A model generated the notes under the pieces. That model did no database searches, was not told the origin of the DNA, and worked only from the letters and a program-made list of their open reading frames with translations. From assembly GCF_020164455.1 (NCBI RefSeq), contig NZ_JAIQWW010000001.1, positions 248,001 through 312,000 of the forward strand: a DNA stretch of 64,000 nt, written 5' to 3'. This document shows, in pieces, positions 8,742 through 16,285 of the stretch. Position 1 is the first letter of the stretch. The number at the start of each line of letters is the position of its first letter. The translations under genes and the position numbers were made by a program. The stretch is from Phyllobacterium chamaecytisi (GTDB taxonomy: Bacteria > Pseudomonadota > Alphaproteobacteria > Rhizobiales > Rhizobiaceae).

Positions 8742-9772
8742 GGTGTTGCCTTGCTGTCCGCATTCTGGGGTAGGGGCTTTGGTGCTTCGTCTGCGAGGAG
8801 CTTTACCGTGGCGGGCATGCCGAGCCGGAACATATCGTCCTTGTCCTCGACGAAAACCCGCACCTCATAGACAAGGCTCGAACGCAGATCTTCCGTCTCT
8901 ACGGTCTTCGGCGTGAATTCCGCTACCGGCGAGATAAAACCGACCCAGCCGTCAAGCGGGCGATCCGGGAAACTGTCGGATGTCACCTTGGCGCGCATGC
9001 CGGAACGGACATGTCCGAGATTGACCTCCGAGACATAGGCCCGCACCCATTTCGTGCCGATGGTCGCCAGCGAGAATACGGGCTTCGTCGGGGCTGCCAT
9101 TTCGCCCGGTTCCATAAGCCGCGAGCGTACCACCGCGTCGAACGGTGCCACGAGTTCCGCATCGTCGAGCTCCTGCCGTATCAGCGCAAGCTGGGCTTCA
9201 TTGCCACGTAGTTGTGCTTCGGCCTGCAGCAGTTCCTCGGCGCGCGGACCGGCCACGGCAAGATCGAGCGCACTCTGCGCGACTTCGACTTTAGCGTCCG
9301 CAACTGCGGCTATGGCCTTTGCCGTGTCGAGATCCTGCTTGCTGATCGTAGCTGTCGCGGTCAGTGCAGCCCGCCGCTCATATTGGATGTTGGCGTTTGC
9401 CGCGTCCGCCTTGGCCGATGCGAGATTGGCGCGCGCCTGCGCAATTTCCTCAGGGCGGCTGCCGTTGCGGAGTTTCATTACCATGGCACGTTGCGCGGCG
9501 ACAGTCGCATCGGCCTCCCGCACCTGCGGCGACAGCCGGCTGATATCGAGTCGCGCCAGAACCTGGCCCTTTTTGACGATATCACCTTCCTCGACGAGAA
9601 TACCGGCAATGCGTTCCGAGCCATTGAAGGCGAGCGTTGCCTGCCGCAGGTCGACATTGCCATAAAGCGTCAAAGCATCATTGGCCACCGGCCGATGCAG
9701 ATACCACCATGCTCCGCCGCCGATCGCGGCAAGAACAAGAAGGAGGATGATGATGCGAAGCGGCTTGTTCAT
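8738..9772 (-). CDS. ybhG: HlyD-family periplasmic adaptor, YbhG-like
   Basis: Membrane-fusion protein of 344 residues (E. coli YbhG 332). It has a short N-terminal anchor (IIILLLVLAAIGGGAWWYLH), a lipoyl half-motif (GNVDLRQATLAFNGSERIAG), a long Ala/Glu/Lys coiled-coil hairpin at about residues 75-200 and the return half (LVAPFDAVVRSRLMEPGE). Its stop overlaps the ATPase start as ATGA. As first gene it is transcribed from the AT-rich region shared with the divergent cecR-like regulator. It is expected to bridge the inner-membrane ABC unit to a TolC-type channel encoded elsewhere. Confidence 0.9.
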   Translation of the reverse strand: MNKPLRIIILLLVLAAIGGGAWWYLHRPVANDALTLYGNVDLRQATLAFNGSERIAGILVEEGDIVKKGQVLARLDISRLSPQVREADATVAAQRAMVMKLRNGSRPEEIAQARANLASAKADAANANIQYERRAALTATATISKQDLDTAKAIAAVADAKVEVAQSALDLAVAGPRAEELLQAEAQLRGNEAQLALIRQELDDAELVAPFDAVVRSRLMEPGEMAAPTKPVFSLATIGTKWVRAYVSEVNLGHVRSGMRAKVTSDSFPDRPLDGWVGFISPVAEFTPKTVETEDLRSSLVYEVRVFVEDKDDMFRLGMPATVKLLADEAPKPLPQNADSKATP

Positions 9773-9804
9773 CTCTCAACCATAACGCGAAAAATATCGA
9801 TATG

Positions 9805-9848
9805 TCAAATTTGAATTTGAATTTCAGCTTTCAAAAATTTCAAATTTC
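9805..9848. promoter_or_regulatory. AT-rich repeat region between ybhG and cecR
   Basis: A strikingly AT-rich stretch holding AATTTGAATTTGAATTT followed by AAAAATTTCAAATTT, so the half-site AATTTGAA appears in both direct and inverted orientation. It fills most of the 91 bp between the divergent start codons and is the likely operator and promoter region for both genes. Assigning it to CecR binding is inference. Confidence 0.45.
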
Positions 9849-9863
9849 GTATAGAATCATCGC

Positions 9864-10550
9864 ATGGCCCGAAAAACACCGCGCAAACTGCCCGGCCGCC
9901 GCGAAGACGGCGCCACAACGAAAGCCCAGATTCTGGAAGCTGCTGGCGATGTTTTTGCCGAGAAGGGGTTCGACCGTGCCACCGGCAAGGAGATTGCCGA
10001 GAGGGCAGGCAGCAACTCGGCAGCGGTCAACTACTACTATGGCGGGATCGAAGGCCTCTATGCCGACGTGCTTGTAGAAGCCCATCGCCGGCTTTTGACC
10101 TATGACAAGCTCCTAGCGCTTGCAGAGAGCCCTGGAGAGCCGACCGAAAAACTGAAAAGCCTCATCGGCATGATTGCTCGCAGGATCACCGGACCCGAGT
10201 CGTCGTCGTGGGCGCTACGTGTCCTCAGCCGCGAGATTCTCTCGCCGTCATCGGTGTTTCCGGTCCTCGTGAAGCAGGAAATTCTACCGAAGAAGCTTGT
10301 TGTAACCGGCATTATAGGGGAGATTTTGGACAGGCCGCATGACGACCCTGTCGTCACGCGTTGTACACTGAATATCATCGCTCCGTTTGCCATGCTGCTC
10401 GTCGGCAACAGGCAGATATTTACCCAGGTGCTGCCGGGGTTCAACTCCGGCGAGCCTGAAGTCCAGGAGCAGATCGTCGAGCATTTTCAACGCTTTGCCC
10501 TTGCCGGGCTGGCGGCAACGGCTGCTGCGCTGCGATCAGACGATCACTGA
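9864..10550 (+). CDS. cecR: TetR family regulator, CecR (YbiH)-like
   Basis: Repressor of 228 residues. It has a TetR N-terminal HTH at residues ~20-65 (KAQILEAAGDVFAEKGFDR, then GSNSAAVNYYYGG) and a long C-terminal domain of the DUF1956 type seen in E. coli CecR. CecR controls the ybhGFSR efflux operon in E. coli. Here the same four genes lie divergently 91 bp away, so local control is a strong inference. The ribosome-binding site is poor, fitting low expression. The ATG at 9864 (MARKTPRKLPGRRED) gives the expected length. The inducer is unknown. Confidence 0.85.
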   Translation: MARKTPRKLPGRREDGATTKAQILEAAGDVFAEKGFDRATGKEIAERAGSNSAAVNYYYGGIEGLYADVLVEAHRRLLTYDKLLALAESPGEPTEKLKSLIGMIARRITGPESSSWALRVLSREILSPSSVFPVLVKQEILPKKLVVTGIIGEILDRPHDDPVVTRCTLNIIAPFAMLLVGNRQIFTQVLPGFNSGEPEVQEQIVEHFQRFALAGLAATAAALRSDDH

Positions 10551-10569
10551 GAGTCCGTTTGAAAGTCGC

Positions 10570-10682
10570 TGCGGCGAGCCATATGACGTGGTTTTCGAGA
10601 ACCGGAGCGGAGCGTACTCAAAGTACGTGAGCACCCGAAGCGCAGAAAACAGCGTCAGATGACCGCCGCTGTAGAGTTTTAA
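10570..10682. repeat. Long palindromic interspersed repeat, copy 1
   Basis: The core at 10591-10650 runs from GGTTTTCGAGAACCGGAGCG to AAGCGCAGAAAAC and contains the small hairpin CGTACT-CAA-AGTACG. It matches the element at 53559-53619 with about four mismatches over 57 bp. The flanks form the outer arms of a larger, imperfect hairpin of about 113 nt. It lies just after cecR and overlaps the end of the small gene on the other strand. Confidence 0.75.
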
Positions 10683-10849
10683 AATGGGCTCTGATGGATA
10701 TCTTCGGAGTTATCTGTGTGCCTGCCTTTGGGAGTTACATAGGCAGGTTCATCGGTCTTCTTTTGTGACTTGGCAATTGCCTCCCGCAGCATCTGCCATT
10801 CTCTTTCATGGCGCTGGTAAACATCCTGCGGAACAGTTTGTATCGTCAT
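10679..10849 (-). CDS. Small uncharacterised protein, 56 residues
   Basis: A short reading frame starting MTIQTVPQDVYQRHEREWQM and ending HQSPF, preceded by GGAG about 7-9 bases before the ATG. The product is hydrophilic, with a mixed Arg/Glu/Lys helix and a Pro/His/Ser-rich tail, and has no membrane segment. The convincing RBS and reasonable composition support it. I recognise no family. Its stop falls inside the palindromic repeat. It stands alone between cecR and the exported Arg-rich protein gene. Confidence 0.5.
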   Translation of the reverse strand: MTIQTVPQDVYQRHEREWQMLREAIAKSQKKTDEPAYVTPKGRHTDNSEDIHQSPF

Positions 10850-11086
10850 GTGGGTTCTCCGAATGGGTTGACGCCCCTATAACGATCACATAGGGCGCCC
10901 GTTCCCACTTCGCCACTCAAGATTTGCAACCGGCATTTACAGATGCGAAGAGGATGGTCTCGGCGTCCACAGACGCGGCGTATTTACCATAGGACGAGAT
11001 CCTGGACGCTTGGAACTTTGTCGTTCATTGCAAGTTCATCGTACTGGGTGCACCTAATGGTTGCATCACTTCACAGGAGACAATCT

Positions 11087-11419
11087 ATGCACAGGATACT
11101 GAACGCCATCTCCGCAGCCATGCTCGGATTGGCAATGTTGTTGACATCCGCGGTCGCGTCCCAAGCCGCGCCCGTGTCCCCCACGACCATTCAGCTATCA
11201 TCAAATGTTGAACAGGTGCGCGACAACAGGGCAGATTGGAGGCGCCATCATTATAAGTCTCGCCGTGACTGGCGTCGTGATCGCCATGATTGGCGTCGTG
11301 ACCGTTACCATCGGCGTCATTGGGCAGAGCGGCGCGATCATCGGCGTTGGAGCCATAACCGCAGGTACTATCGCTATGGTAATGGTTACATGGGCGGCAG
11401 CGGAAGAAGCCATCAGTAG
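11087..11419 (+). CDS. Exported Arg/His-rich small protein
   Basis: A 110-residue protein with an N-terminal signal peptide (MLGLAMLLTSAVASQAAP, cut near residue 28). The mature part is dominated by Arg, His, Trp and Tyr, with near-repeats DWRRDRHDWRRDRYHRRHW, then a Gly/Tyr tail. The ATG at 11087 is chosen because AGGAGA lies 7 bases upstream; the open frame extends further 5' without a plausible start. Such basic, aromatic-rich exported proteins are common in Rhizobiales and some are called BA14K-like or lectin-like, but I see no firm family match. A terminator-like hairpin follows 35 bp downstream. Confidence 0.7.
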   Translation: MHRILNAISAAMLGLAMLLTSAVASQAAPVSPTTIQLSSNVEQVRDNRADWRRHHYKSRRDWRRDRHDWRRDRYHRRHWAERRDHRRWSHNRRYYRYGNGYMGGSGRSHQ

Positions 11420-11453
11420 CGATTGGCAACGCACTTAGCCCGAATGAAATGGT

Positions 11454-11483
11454 AAAAGGCGGGTCTTCGGAACCGTCTTTTTT
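11454..11483 (+). terminator. Rho-independent terminator
   Basis: A short GC stem (AGGCGG paired with CCGTCT, including one wobble pair) with a TTCGGAA loop region, followed by a run of six T on the plus strand. It lies just past the Arg/His-rich exported protein gene and 10 bp before the end of the convergent lipoprotein gene. Confidence 0.6.
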
Positions 11484-11493
11484 GTATTGGGTT

Positions 11494-11856
11494 TTACCTG
11501 CCGGCTTTCAGGGTTTCATAACCAACGCGAACCTTCTCTGCCAGTGTCAGCAATCTGTCCTTGCAGGTTTTCGCATCATAGTCGGCTGGTTGTTTCGGCG
11601 AAGCGATCACTGCCCTGAGCCAGCTGCGTACGGTACTGTCCGCCTCATCGGCCGATTTTCCGAGCCCTTTCAGAATGGTTTCGCTGCTTTCGATGGCCGA
11701 GTAATGCGGCTCGCGCCCGAGTGCGTCCTGACACTGATAGGAAACTATGACGAGATTTTTCGCGTCCGCGATTACCCCGCTCTTGCCGCCGCCCGTTGTC
11801 GTGCATGCCGGCAAGATCGCAGCCACCAATACAATAGCCAAAACTGAAAATCGCAT
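11494..11856 (-). CDS. Putative lipoprotein, unknown function
   Basis: A 120-residue protein whose signal peptide ends in a lipobox (AILPAC, Cys near residue 17), followed by TTTGGG; it should be lipid-anchored. The mature part contains two more cysteines and a helical C-terminal half (LTLAEKVRVGYETLKAGR). The ATG at 11856 (MRFSVLAIVLVAA) is preferred over the one at 11871 because GGGGGA lies 5-10 bases before it. It is convergent with the Arg/His-rich gene. No family is recognised. Confidence 0.75.
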   Translation of the reverse strand: MRFSVLAIVLVAAILPACTTTGGGKSGVIADAKNLVIVSYQCQDALGREPHYSAIESSETILKGLGKSADEADSTVRSWLRAVIASPKQPADYDAKTCKDRLLTLAEKVRVGYETLKAGR

Positions 11857-11938
11857 CTGTTCCCCCATCACTGGAGCGCAGGCTATTCAACCAGCGTCGT
11901 AGTGTCGAGAGGGTCGATTTGGAGAAAGGGCCCTGACG

Positions 11939-12328
11939 CTAGGGTACGAGCAGGTGCTGGCTCCAGTCCTTTTTCGGCACGAGTTCGCCGATTTTATATT
12001 TGAAGCCGACGACGTTCATGTTGTCGGCGCTGGTTTGGCATTTGTATTTCAGGTGGTACCACTCACCGCGGCTGCGAAAGGCGGCGCCGCGCGTCTTGAT
12101 GGCGTGGTCTTCCATTGTCGGGTCGGCGAAAGCGTATGCGAGCACTTTATCCGGGTTGAACTTTCCCTCGTCCTTGCGGATGCGCTCCATCGCTTCCACA
12201 TCGCAGCGCTGCTCCAGCCGGGTTTGTGGATCAAGCTTCTTCAAGCCTGCCTCCTCGGTCGAATTCATGGCTGATGCTGGACGAAACGCGAAAGCTGCCA
12301 GCGCAATCGTAACAAAAATCTTCTTCAT
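11939..12328 (-). CDS. DUF930 domain protein, exported
   Basis: A 129-residue protein with a signal peptide (MKKIFVTIALAAFAFRPASA) and a mature domain carrying LDPQTRLEQRCDVEAMERI, GAAFRSRGEWYHLKYKC and the ending KIGELVPKKDWSQHLL, the hallmarks of the rhizobial DUF930 family of unknown function. Two conserved cysteines (in EQRCD and YKCQT) may pair in the periplasm. The frame is open far upstream, to 12775, but the ATG at 12328 followed by a signal peptide is the only convincing start. The ribosome-binding site is weak. Confidence 0.8.
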   Translation of the reverse strand: MKKIFVTIALAAFAFRPASAMNSTEEAGLKKLDPQTRLEQRCDVEAMERIRKDEGKFNPDKVLAYAFADPTMEDHAIKTRGAAFRSRGEWYHLKYKCQTSADNMNVVGFKYKIGELVPKKDWSQHLLVP

Positions 12329-12860
12329 GCTCTGATTGGCCCCTGTATCTGCAAATGGTGCCGGACAATATCGGCAAGTGATGCCAATAGCCAACCCTTG
12401 CCGGCCCAGCGCCCACAAAATTGAACGATATCCTGCAAACTGTGATTTCCGGCGTATCGGACGTGGATGGCGCCGCCAAACGCATCCTTGACGAATGGCC
12501 CGCCGAAAATGGTGATATCGTTGCGGGTTGGCGCCTGACCTGGCTTCAGGAAGGGGTCCGATGTAGCGAAATATATAAAGGGGGACTTTTCTGCGGCGAG
12601 GGGGGAAATTGATTGACGATCCAAAAAACGCGGTTCCAAAGAGTGTTGCGATAACAGCCGAATGGCAAAGTCCCACGTCGCTTAGGAGAAAACGAATCAG
12701 GGTTATGATATGAACGTTCCACCTAAAAGGAATCGCCGAAATCTCTTTGTCCCCCGCCGGACAAAAGGAGGGCAAGGATAACCTAATTCGAATTGATTAG
12801 AAACACTTAGTCGAACTTTGCTTTGCGGAACAAGGTGCCATTTGTGTGCGTTGACCCACC
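12329..12860. other. 532-bp gap without a recognised gene
   Basis: Several short frames cross this interval on both strands, but none combines an RBS, a sensible composition and a start. I see no hairpin with a T run and no tRNA. It precedes the DUF982 gene and probably holds that gene's promoter. Confidence 0.4.
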
Positions 12861-13121
12861 ATGACCAACCTCGATTTTCTTGCTGTCACGATTGAAGTTG
12901 ATGAGACAGGTGAGCTGCGGAACGTGAGTTCCGTCGCTGAGGCCGCCGAAATCCTTCGTCAGAATTGGCCAGTCGACCGCGGCAAAGAACTTTCCAGAGC
13001 GCGGCGTGCCTGCCTCGATGCGATAGAAGGGACGGGAAGCGTGGAAGAGGCGAGAACGGCCTTCGTCGCTGCCGCCAAGGAAGCCGGCATATTGGTCTGG
13101 AACAGCGCTTGGCGGTTTTGA
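12861..13121 (+). CDS. DUF982 domain protein
   Basis: A small cytoplasmic protein of 86 residues matching the DUF982 pattern: a short strand-rich start, EAAEILRQNWPV, then RARRACLDAIEGTGSVEEAR and AFVAAAKEAGI. DUF982 proteins are frequent in rhizobia, often in several copies, with no known activity. It is a single gene just upstream of the tRNA-Ser gene on the same strand, so it belongs to the chromosomal side of the island junction. No clear ribosome-binding site precedes the ATG at 12861, so the start is less certain than the family call. Confidence 0.75.
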   Translation: MTNLDFLAVTIEVDETGELRNVSSVAEAAEILRQNWPVDRGKELSRARRACLDAIEGTGSVEEARTAFVAAAKEAGILVWNSAWRF

Positions 13122-13209
13122 TCTCGGCTCCATGCCGGTAATGCGATTTTTGGGTGAGGTGGAACAAAATCCTTGCAAACATGGGGTTTCATCTTTAGTC
13201 AGCGTCCTC

Positions 13210-13301
13210 GGAGAGGTGGCCGAGTGGTCGAAGGCGCTCCCCTGCTAAGGGAGTAGACCCGTTAAACGGTCTCGAGGGTTCGAATCCCTTCCTCTCCGCC
13301 A
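13210..13301 (+). tRNA. tRNA-Ser (anticodon GCU)
   Basis: A full cloverleaf with the long variable arm of a serine tRNA. The acceptor stem GGAGAGG pairs with CCTCTCC. The anticodon loop reads CTGCTAA with anticodon GCT, the variable arm spans GTAGACCCGTTAAACGGTCT, and the T arm is GAGGGTTCGAATCCCTT. Discriminator G and an encoded CCA complete it. Its 3' end is the left attachment site of the integrated element and remains intact after integration. Confidence 0.96.
13288..13301 (+). other. attL core (tRNA 3' end)
   Basis: CTTCCTCTCCGCCA, the 3' acceptor strand, discriminator and CCA of tRNA-Ser(GCU), identical to the copy at the far end of the island. Use of a tRNA 3' end is typical of P4/phage-type tyrosine integrases such as the one encoded here. 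Confidence 0.8.
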
Positions 13302-13394
13302 CATCGCATTGTAATCATTGTGTTATTTGGCCTTTTCGAGGCGTTGTCATAACTTTTTGCATAACCGAGTATGCCACAGTGGTTACCGTCGCTG

Positions 13395-13778
13395 TTATTT
13401 TGGATTTTCCCCAAGGCCCCGCATAGCTTGGCCGCCCAACAGTCCGACGATGGCACCAAACCCAATCTTCGCCATGTCGAGCATTGAACTAAGCATTTTC
13501 TCCATCGTGTCAGGCATTTGATCGCCCTGCACAAGATGAACTGTCACACAAATGGCGGTAAATAGAACAGTGCCTGCAGCAGCAGTCAGAAACACCAACT
13601 TAAACGTCGAGTTAATCGGCGGGTGATTTGTGCTCTTGCCATTTGCCAGGTCCGTCAACGCAACTGAGAATTCTGGGTCATCAGTGCAAACATATTTTCC
13701 CAGTGTTTCGGACCAAATCGAAAGCCTACTAGGCGATTTGATACATTGTTTTACTACGGCCGCCATTTCCCCGATCAT
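13395..13778 (-). CDS. Membrane protein of unknown function, island left edge
   Basis: A 127-residue protein with a soluble N-terminal half, one clear membrane helix (FKLVFLTAAAGTVLFTAICV) and a second hydrophobic Gly-rich segment (IGFGAIVGLLGGQAM) near the C-terminus. The ATG at 13778 (MIGEMAAVVKQC) is chosen because GGGGGTGGGTA lies directly before it; the in-frame ATG at 13817 has no such site. It is the first gene inside the left attachment site and points toward the tRNA. No family is recognised. Confidence 0.6.
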   Translation of the reverse strand: MIGEMAAVVKQCIKSPSRLSIWSETLGKYVCTDDPEFSVALTDLANGKSTNHPPINSTFKLVFLTAAAGTVLFTAICVTVHLVQGDQMPDTMEKMLSSMLDMAKIGFGAIVGLLGGQAMRGLGENPK

Positions 13779-13923
13779 GTACCCACCCCCAAGGATATGT
13801 AAACACCAAGAAACCATATCACATTCCCCGGTCCTACGCAGGTGAGAAATTGCGCCCTAGCTCGATACAAACGCTGCCCTAGCGGGCGGAGTCAGTCCAC
13901 TGACGAGGAGCGCTCAACAAGAA

Positions 13924-13951
13924 AAAGGCCGCTGGTGGTTCAGCGGCCTTT
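13924..13951 (-). terminator. Rho-independent terminator on the minus strand
   Basis: An 11-bp perfect stem AAAGGCCGCTG / CAGCGGCCTTT with a 6-nt loop. Read on the minus strand it is followed by TTTTTC, so it ends transcription of the small gene at 14009-14278. Confidence 0.8.
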
Positions 13952-14008
13952 GCTCTGTGGTGGTTATCTTCTTCTCATCGTGGTGGTTCTCCTCCTACTC
14001 CGACTGAA

Positions 14009-14278
14009 TCAGGCCGCTTGGTGGTTTGGAAACTCAACGCCGACTGTCCGCAAAACGGCCTCGGCACGCGAGGAAGGCGGCGGAACCTCGCGCCAACTCC
14101 GACCGACCGGGAAATGAAAGCCCTTTGAAAAGGTGTTGCATGGCGCCAATTGGCGCGAGTGGTCGGCGGCAGGAAACAACTCTTCCTGCAAAAGACGAGC
14201 TTCCATTGTCAACCACTCCAGGTAGGCGTGACTGGTATCTCTGTCGGGTTCCTGCGAATGTGCGATCTTACTGGCCAT
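14009..14278 (-). CDS. Small uncharacterised island protein
   Basis: An 89-residue soluble protein beginning MASKIAHSQEPDRDTSHAYL, with a helical first third (LEWLTMEARLLQEELF) and a Pro/Ser-rich second half. GGAGAGAAGG lies just before the ATG, and a strong terminator follows 58 bp after the stop, which together support a real transcript. It is divergent from the XRE-nuclease pair. No family is recognised. Confidence 0.6.
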   Translation of the reverse strand: MASKIAHSQEPDRDTSHAYLEWLTMEARLLQEELFPAADHSRQLAPCNTFSKGFHFPVGRSWREVPPPSSRAEAVLRTVGVEFPNHQAA

Positions 14279-14361
14279 GACCTTCTCTCCAATTGATTAA
14301 TTTAGCTCAATATGATTTGTATCGCGCAAGACAAACACGTCTTCAAGCGGAAGTTATCATA

Positions 14362-14610
14362 ATGAGCGAAATTAATCAAATAACCGGACGCCAAATCGCT
14401 GCCGCTCGCGCTTTGACAGGACTTGGCCAGGTGGAACTAGCGGTGCAGGCTCATATCTCTGCACCAACCTTGAGGCGTATGGAGGCGGCGGGAAACGCTC
14501 CTATATCGCCGTCGAATAATTTGCGGGCGGTAGTATCTGCACTCGAATCCGCTGGCGTAATCTTCGTGCCGGAGAATGGAGAGGGCGCTGGAGTGAGGTT
14601 AAAGAAATGA
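14362..14610 (+). CDS. XRE-family helix-turn-helix regulator
   Basis: An 82-residue DNA-binding protein made of one XRE-type HTH (GRQIAAARALTGLGQVELAV, then SAPTLRRMEAAG) and a short C-terminal stretch ending FVPENGEGAGVRLKK, as in many small phage and control proteins. The ATG at 14362 (MSEINQITGRQ) follows GGAAG at long spacing. It overlaps the nuclease gene by 4 bp (ATGA), so the two are translationally coupled. It could be a controller of the nuclease, like a C protein, or a phage-type repressor. Confidence 0.8.
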   Translation: MSEINQITGRQIAAARALTGLGQVELAVQAHISAPTLRRMEAAGNAPISPSNNLRAVVSALESAGVIFVPENGEGAGVRLKK

Positions 14611-15494
14611 CAGCGTCTTCTGTAGCCCTTGAGCAGTTAGTTGCAAAAATACAGGCTGATTTGGCACCCAATTCTGATGTGGTGCACAACGTCATGCTGA
14701 ACGGACGTCATAGCGGTAGAAAACGCCAAATCGATGTGCTTGTTCGCGACAAGATCGGGCAGTACGAGATTTTGATAGTCATTGATTGCAAGGACTATAA
14801 CAAACCAGTCGACGTTAAGGGGGTGGAGGAATTCGCAGGCTTGGTGGACGACGTGGCTGCGCAGCGAGGTGTATTGGTTTGTCCAAAAGGATTTTCAGAG
14901 GCCGCGAAGAAACGGGCACAGACTTTGCAAATTGACCTATACAGCCCGATCGACACCGACCCTCATAAGTGGACTGCGCGCGTAACTGTTCCTGCGTTGT
15001 GCGATTTTCGAAGTGCCTCTATGTCGTTTCGCATTAAGGTTTCGTCGACACTTCCATGGAGACTTCCTGAAAAGTTCTACGAAGATTTGGATGTATTCGA
15101 TGAAAATGATGCGCCCCTTCAAAGCCCCTTAGATGCGGCATTGGACAAATGGAACGAGGGGAAATTTCCTATCGATATCGGAGTACATCAAGATATCGAA
15201 ATATATGACGGCATCGTAAAAGCCGATAGCGGCTACGATACGACTTTTCCTGTCAACTTGACGGTGAGCTTACGCGTGACTCGAAAACTATATTTTGGAC
15301 AATATCCGATCAAAAAATTTTCAGGTTTCAAAGACGAAGTGAAGGGCGAGATTATTGCCAATGCGTTCACTCTAGGTGCACTTGACCCGGAATTTGTCGA
15401 GAAACAATGGAAAGTAATTGCCGACGAGTCTGATGCTCCGGTGAAGCATGTAATCACGTTCATGGGCTTAGTGGGGTGGGCTACAGACAAGTAG
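14607..15494 (+). CDS. PD-(D/E)XK nuclease-like protein (Mrr/type IV restriction-like)
   Basis: A 295-residue protein. The N-terminal 130 residues look like a restriction-endonuclease-type PD-(D/E)XK fold: KRQIDVLVRDKIG, then ILIVIDCKDYNKPVDV, with Asp of QIDVL and the D-x-K of IDCKD as the expected catalytic set. These are followed by GVEEFAGLVDDVAAQRGVLV and the GFSEAAKKRA segment seen in Mrr-like enzymes. The C-terminal 165 residues are unrecognised and may sense a target or modification. It is coupled by ATGA overlap to the XRE regulator. Restriction of incoming DNA is the likely role. Asp in place of the usual Glu before Cys-Lys should be kept in mind. Confidence 0.75.
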   Translation: MTASSVALEQLVAKIQADLAPNSDVVHNVMLNGRHSGRKRQIDVLVRDKIGQYEILIVIDCKDYNKPVDVKGVEEFAGLVDDVAAQRGVLVCPKGFSEAAKKRAQTLQIDLYSPIDTDPHKWTARVTVPALCDFRSASMSFRIKVSSTLPWRLPEKFYEDLDVFDENDAPLQSPLDAALDKWNEGKFPIDIGVHQDIEIYDGIVKADSGYDTTFPVNLTVSLRVTRKLYFGQYPIKKFSGFKDEVKGEIIANAFTLGALDPEFVEKQWKVIADESDAPVKHVITFMGLVGWATDK

Positions 15495-15626
15495 TCCCGA
15501 TCGCTGCCTCGAAAGGCCCAATCTCCACAGCCGCCGACCCCACGACCCGCCACATACTACTCCGAACGGGTTCCCTCACACTTCCCTAAGTTCCCATCCG
15601 CGATAGCTAACCAGCAGAAGAATCGA

Positions 15627-15923
15627 GTGTCAGAAATTCTACCCACGATCTATACTCTCGACGAGGCGGCCGAGAAGATGCGATTGAAGCCTCGGGCGTT
15701 GGCAACATTCGCCCGAGAGCGAGGTTTCTGTTCAGTGATGGGCAGAACCATCCTTTTTAGTGAAAGCGACCTGGTGGCCATTTGGGAGGCGATGCGGTGC
15801 GAGCCATCCTCCGAGATCGCAAGCAAGCCTTTCAGCAGTCCTAATGGTGACATCGCCTTGAAAATGGCGAGGATAACTTTGCGGCAGAGGCCGGGAGGCA
15901 ACTCTAGGAAGCGCCCAAAATAG
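15627..15923 (+). CDS. Small HTH (excisionase/MerR-like) protein
   Basis: A 98-residue protein starting with GTG at 15627. Residues 9-55 (YTLDEAAEKMRLKPRALATF, then GRTILFSESDLVAIWEAMRC) have the winged-helix pattern of phage excisionases and AlpA/HTH-17 proteins. The C-terminus is basic (RITLRQRPGG, ending KRPK). It may serve as recombination directionality factor or as a transcription switch of the island. It stands alone between the nuclease gene and the small membrane-protein genes; the RBS AGAAGAA is modest. Confidence 0.7.
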   Translation: MSEILPTIYTLDEAAEKMRLKPRALATFARERGFCSVMGRTILFSESDLVAIWEAMRCEPSSEIASKPFSSPNGDIALKMARITLRQRPGGNSRKRPK

Positions 15924-16049
15924 GTATGCAAGTATCCTTCCCAACTAGCCTGCCGCGCGCTATCCTCGCTGCATGACCAGCCTCCACACACCTCCACCAA
16001 ACACGCTCGGGCGCCATAGGGGCGCACCGCGATTACGTGGAGAATTACA

Positions 16050-16250
16050 ATGTCGCCAGAACAACGTATTGAACAACTCGAAGGCAAGGTGCAGCAAGCG
16101 TACATTGTGATAGGAGTGTTATTGGCTGGCGCCGATCGCAACTCCCCTGACTTCGAAAGCAAGGAAGGCCAGCGGGCCTTAGATTATTTCGCGCATGAGG
16201 AATACGACGGCGACTTTTTGCCGTTCGTTCATCCGGGCGCGCGGAGATAA
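16050..16250 (+). CDS. Small uncharacterised island protein
   Basis: A 66-residue protein, MSPEQRIEQLEGKVQQAYIV at the start, with an N-terminal helix of coiled-coil character and an acidic middle (SKEGQRALDYFAHEEYDGDF). The only purine-rich site before the ATG is GTGGAG at moderate distance. Composition is protein-like and no family is recognised. It precedes a membrane-protein gene by 35 bp on the same strand. Confidence 0.55.
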   Translation: MSPEQRIEQLEGKVQQAYIVIGVLLAGADRNSPDFESKEGQRALDYFAHEEYDGDFLPFVHPGARR

Positions 16251-16285
16251 ACTTTTAAATAGCTTTTGACGATCGGGGGATCGCA

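Noticed and set aside
13842-14117. Plus-strand 91-codon frame with a Leu/Val stretch
   Set aside because: It overlaps the terminator and the better-supported minus-strand gene at 14009-14278 and has no RBS.
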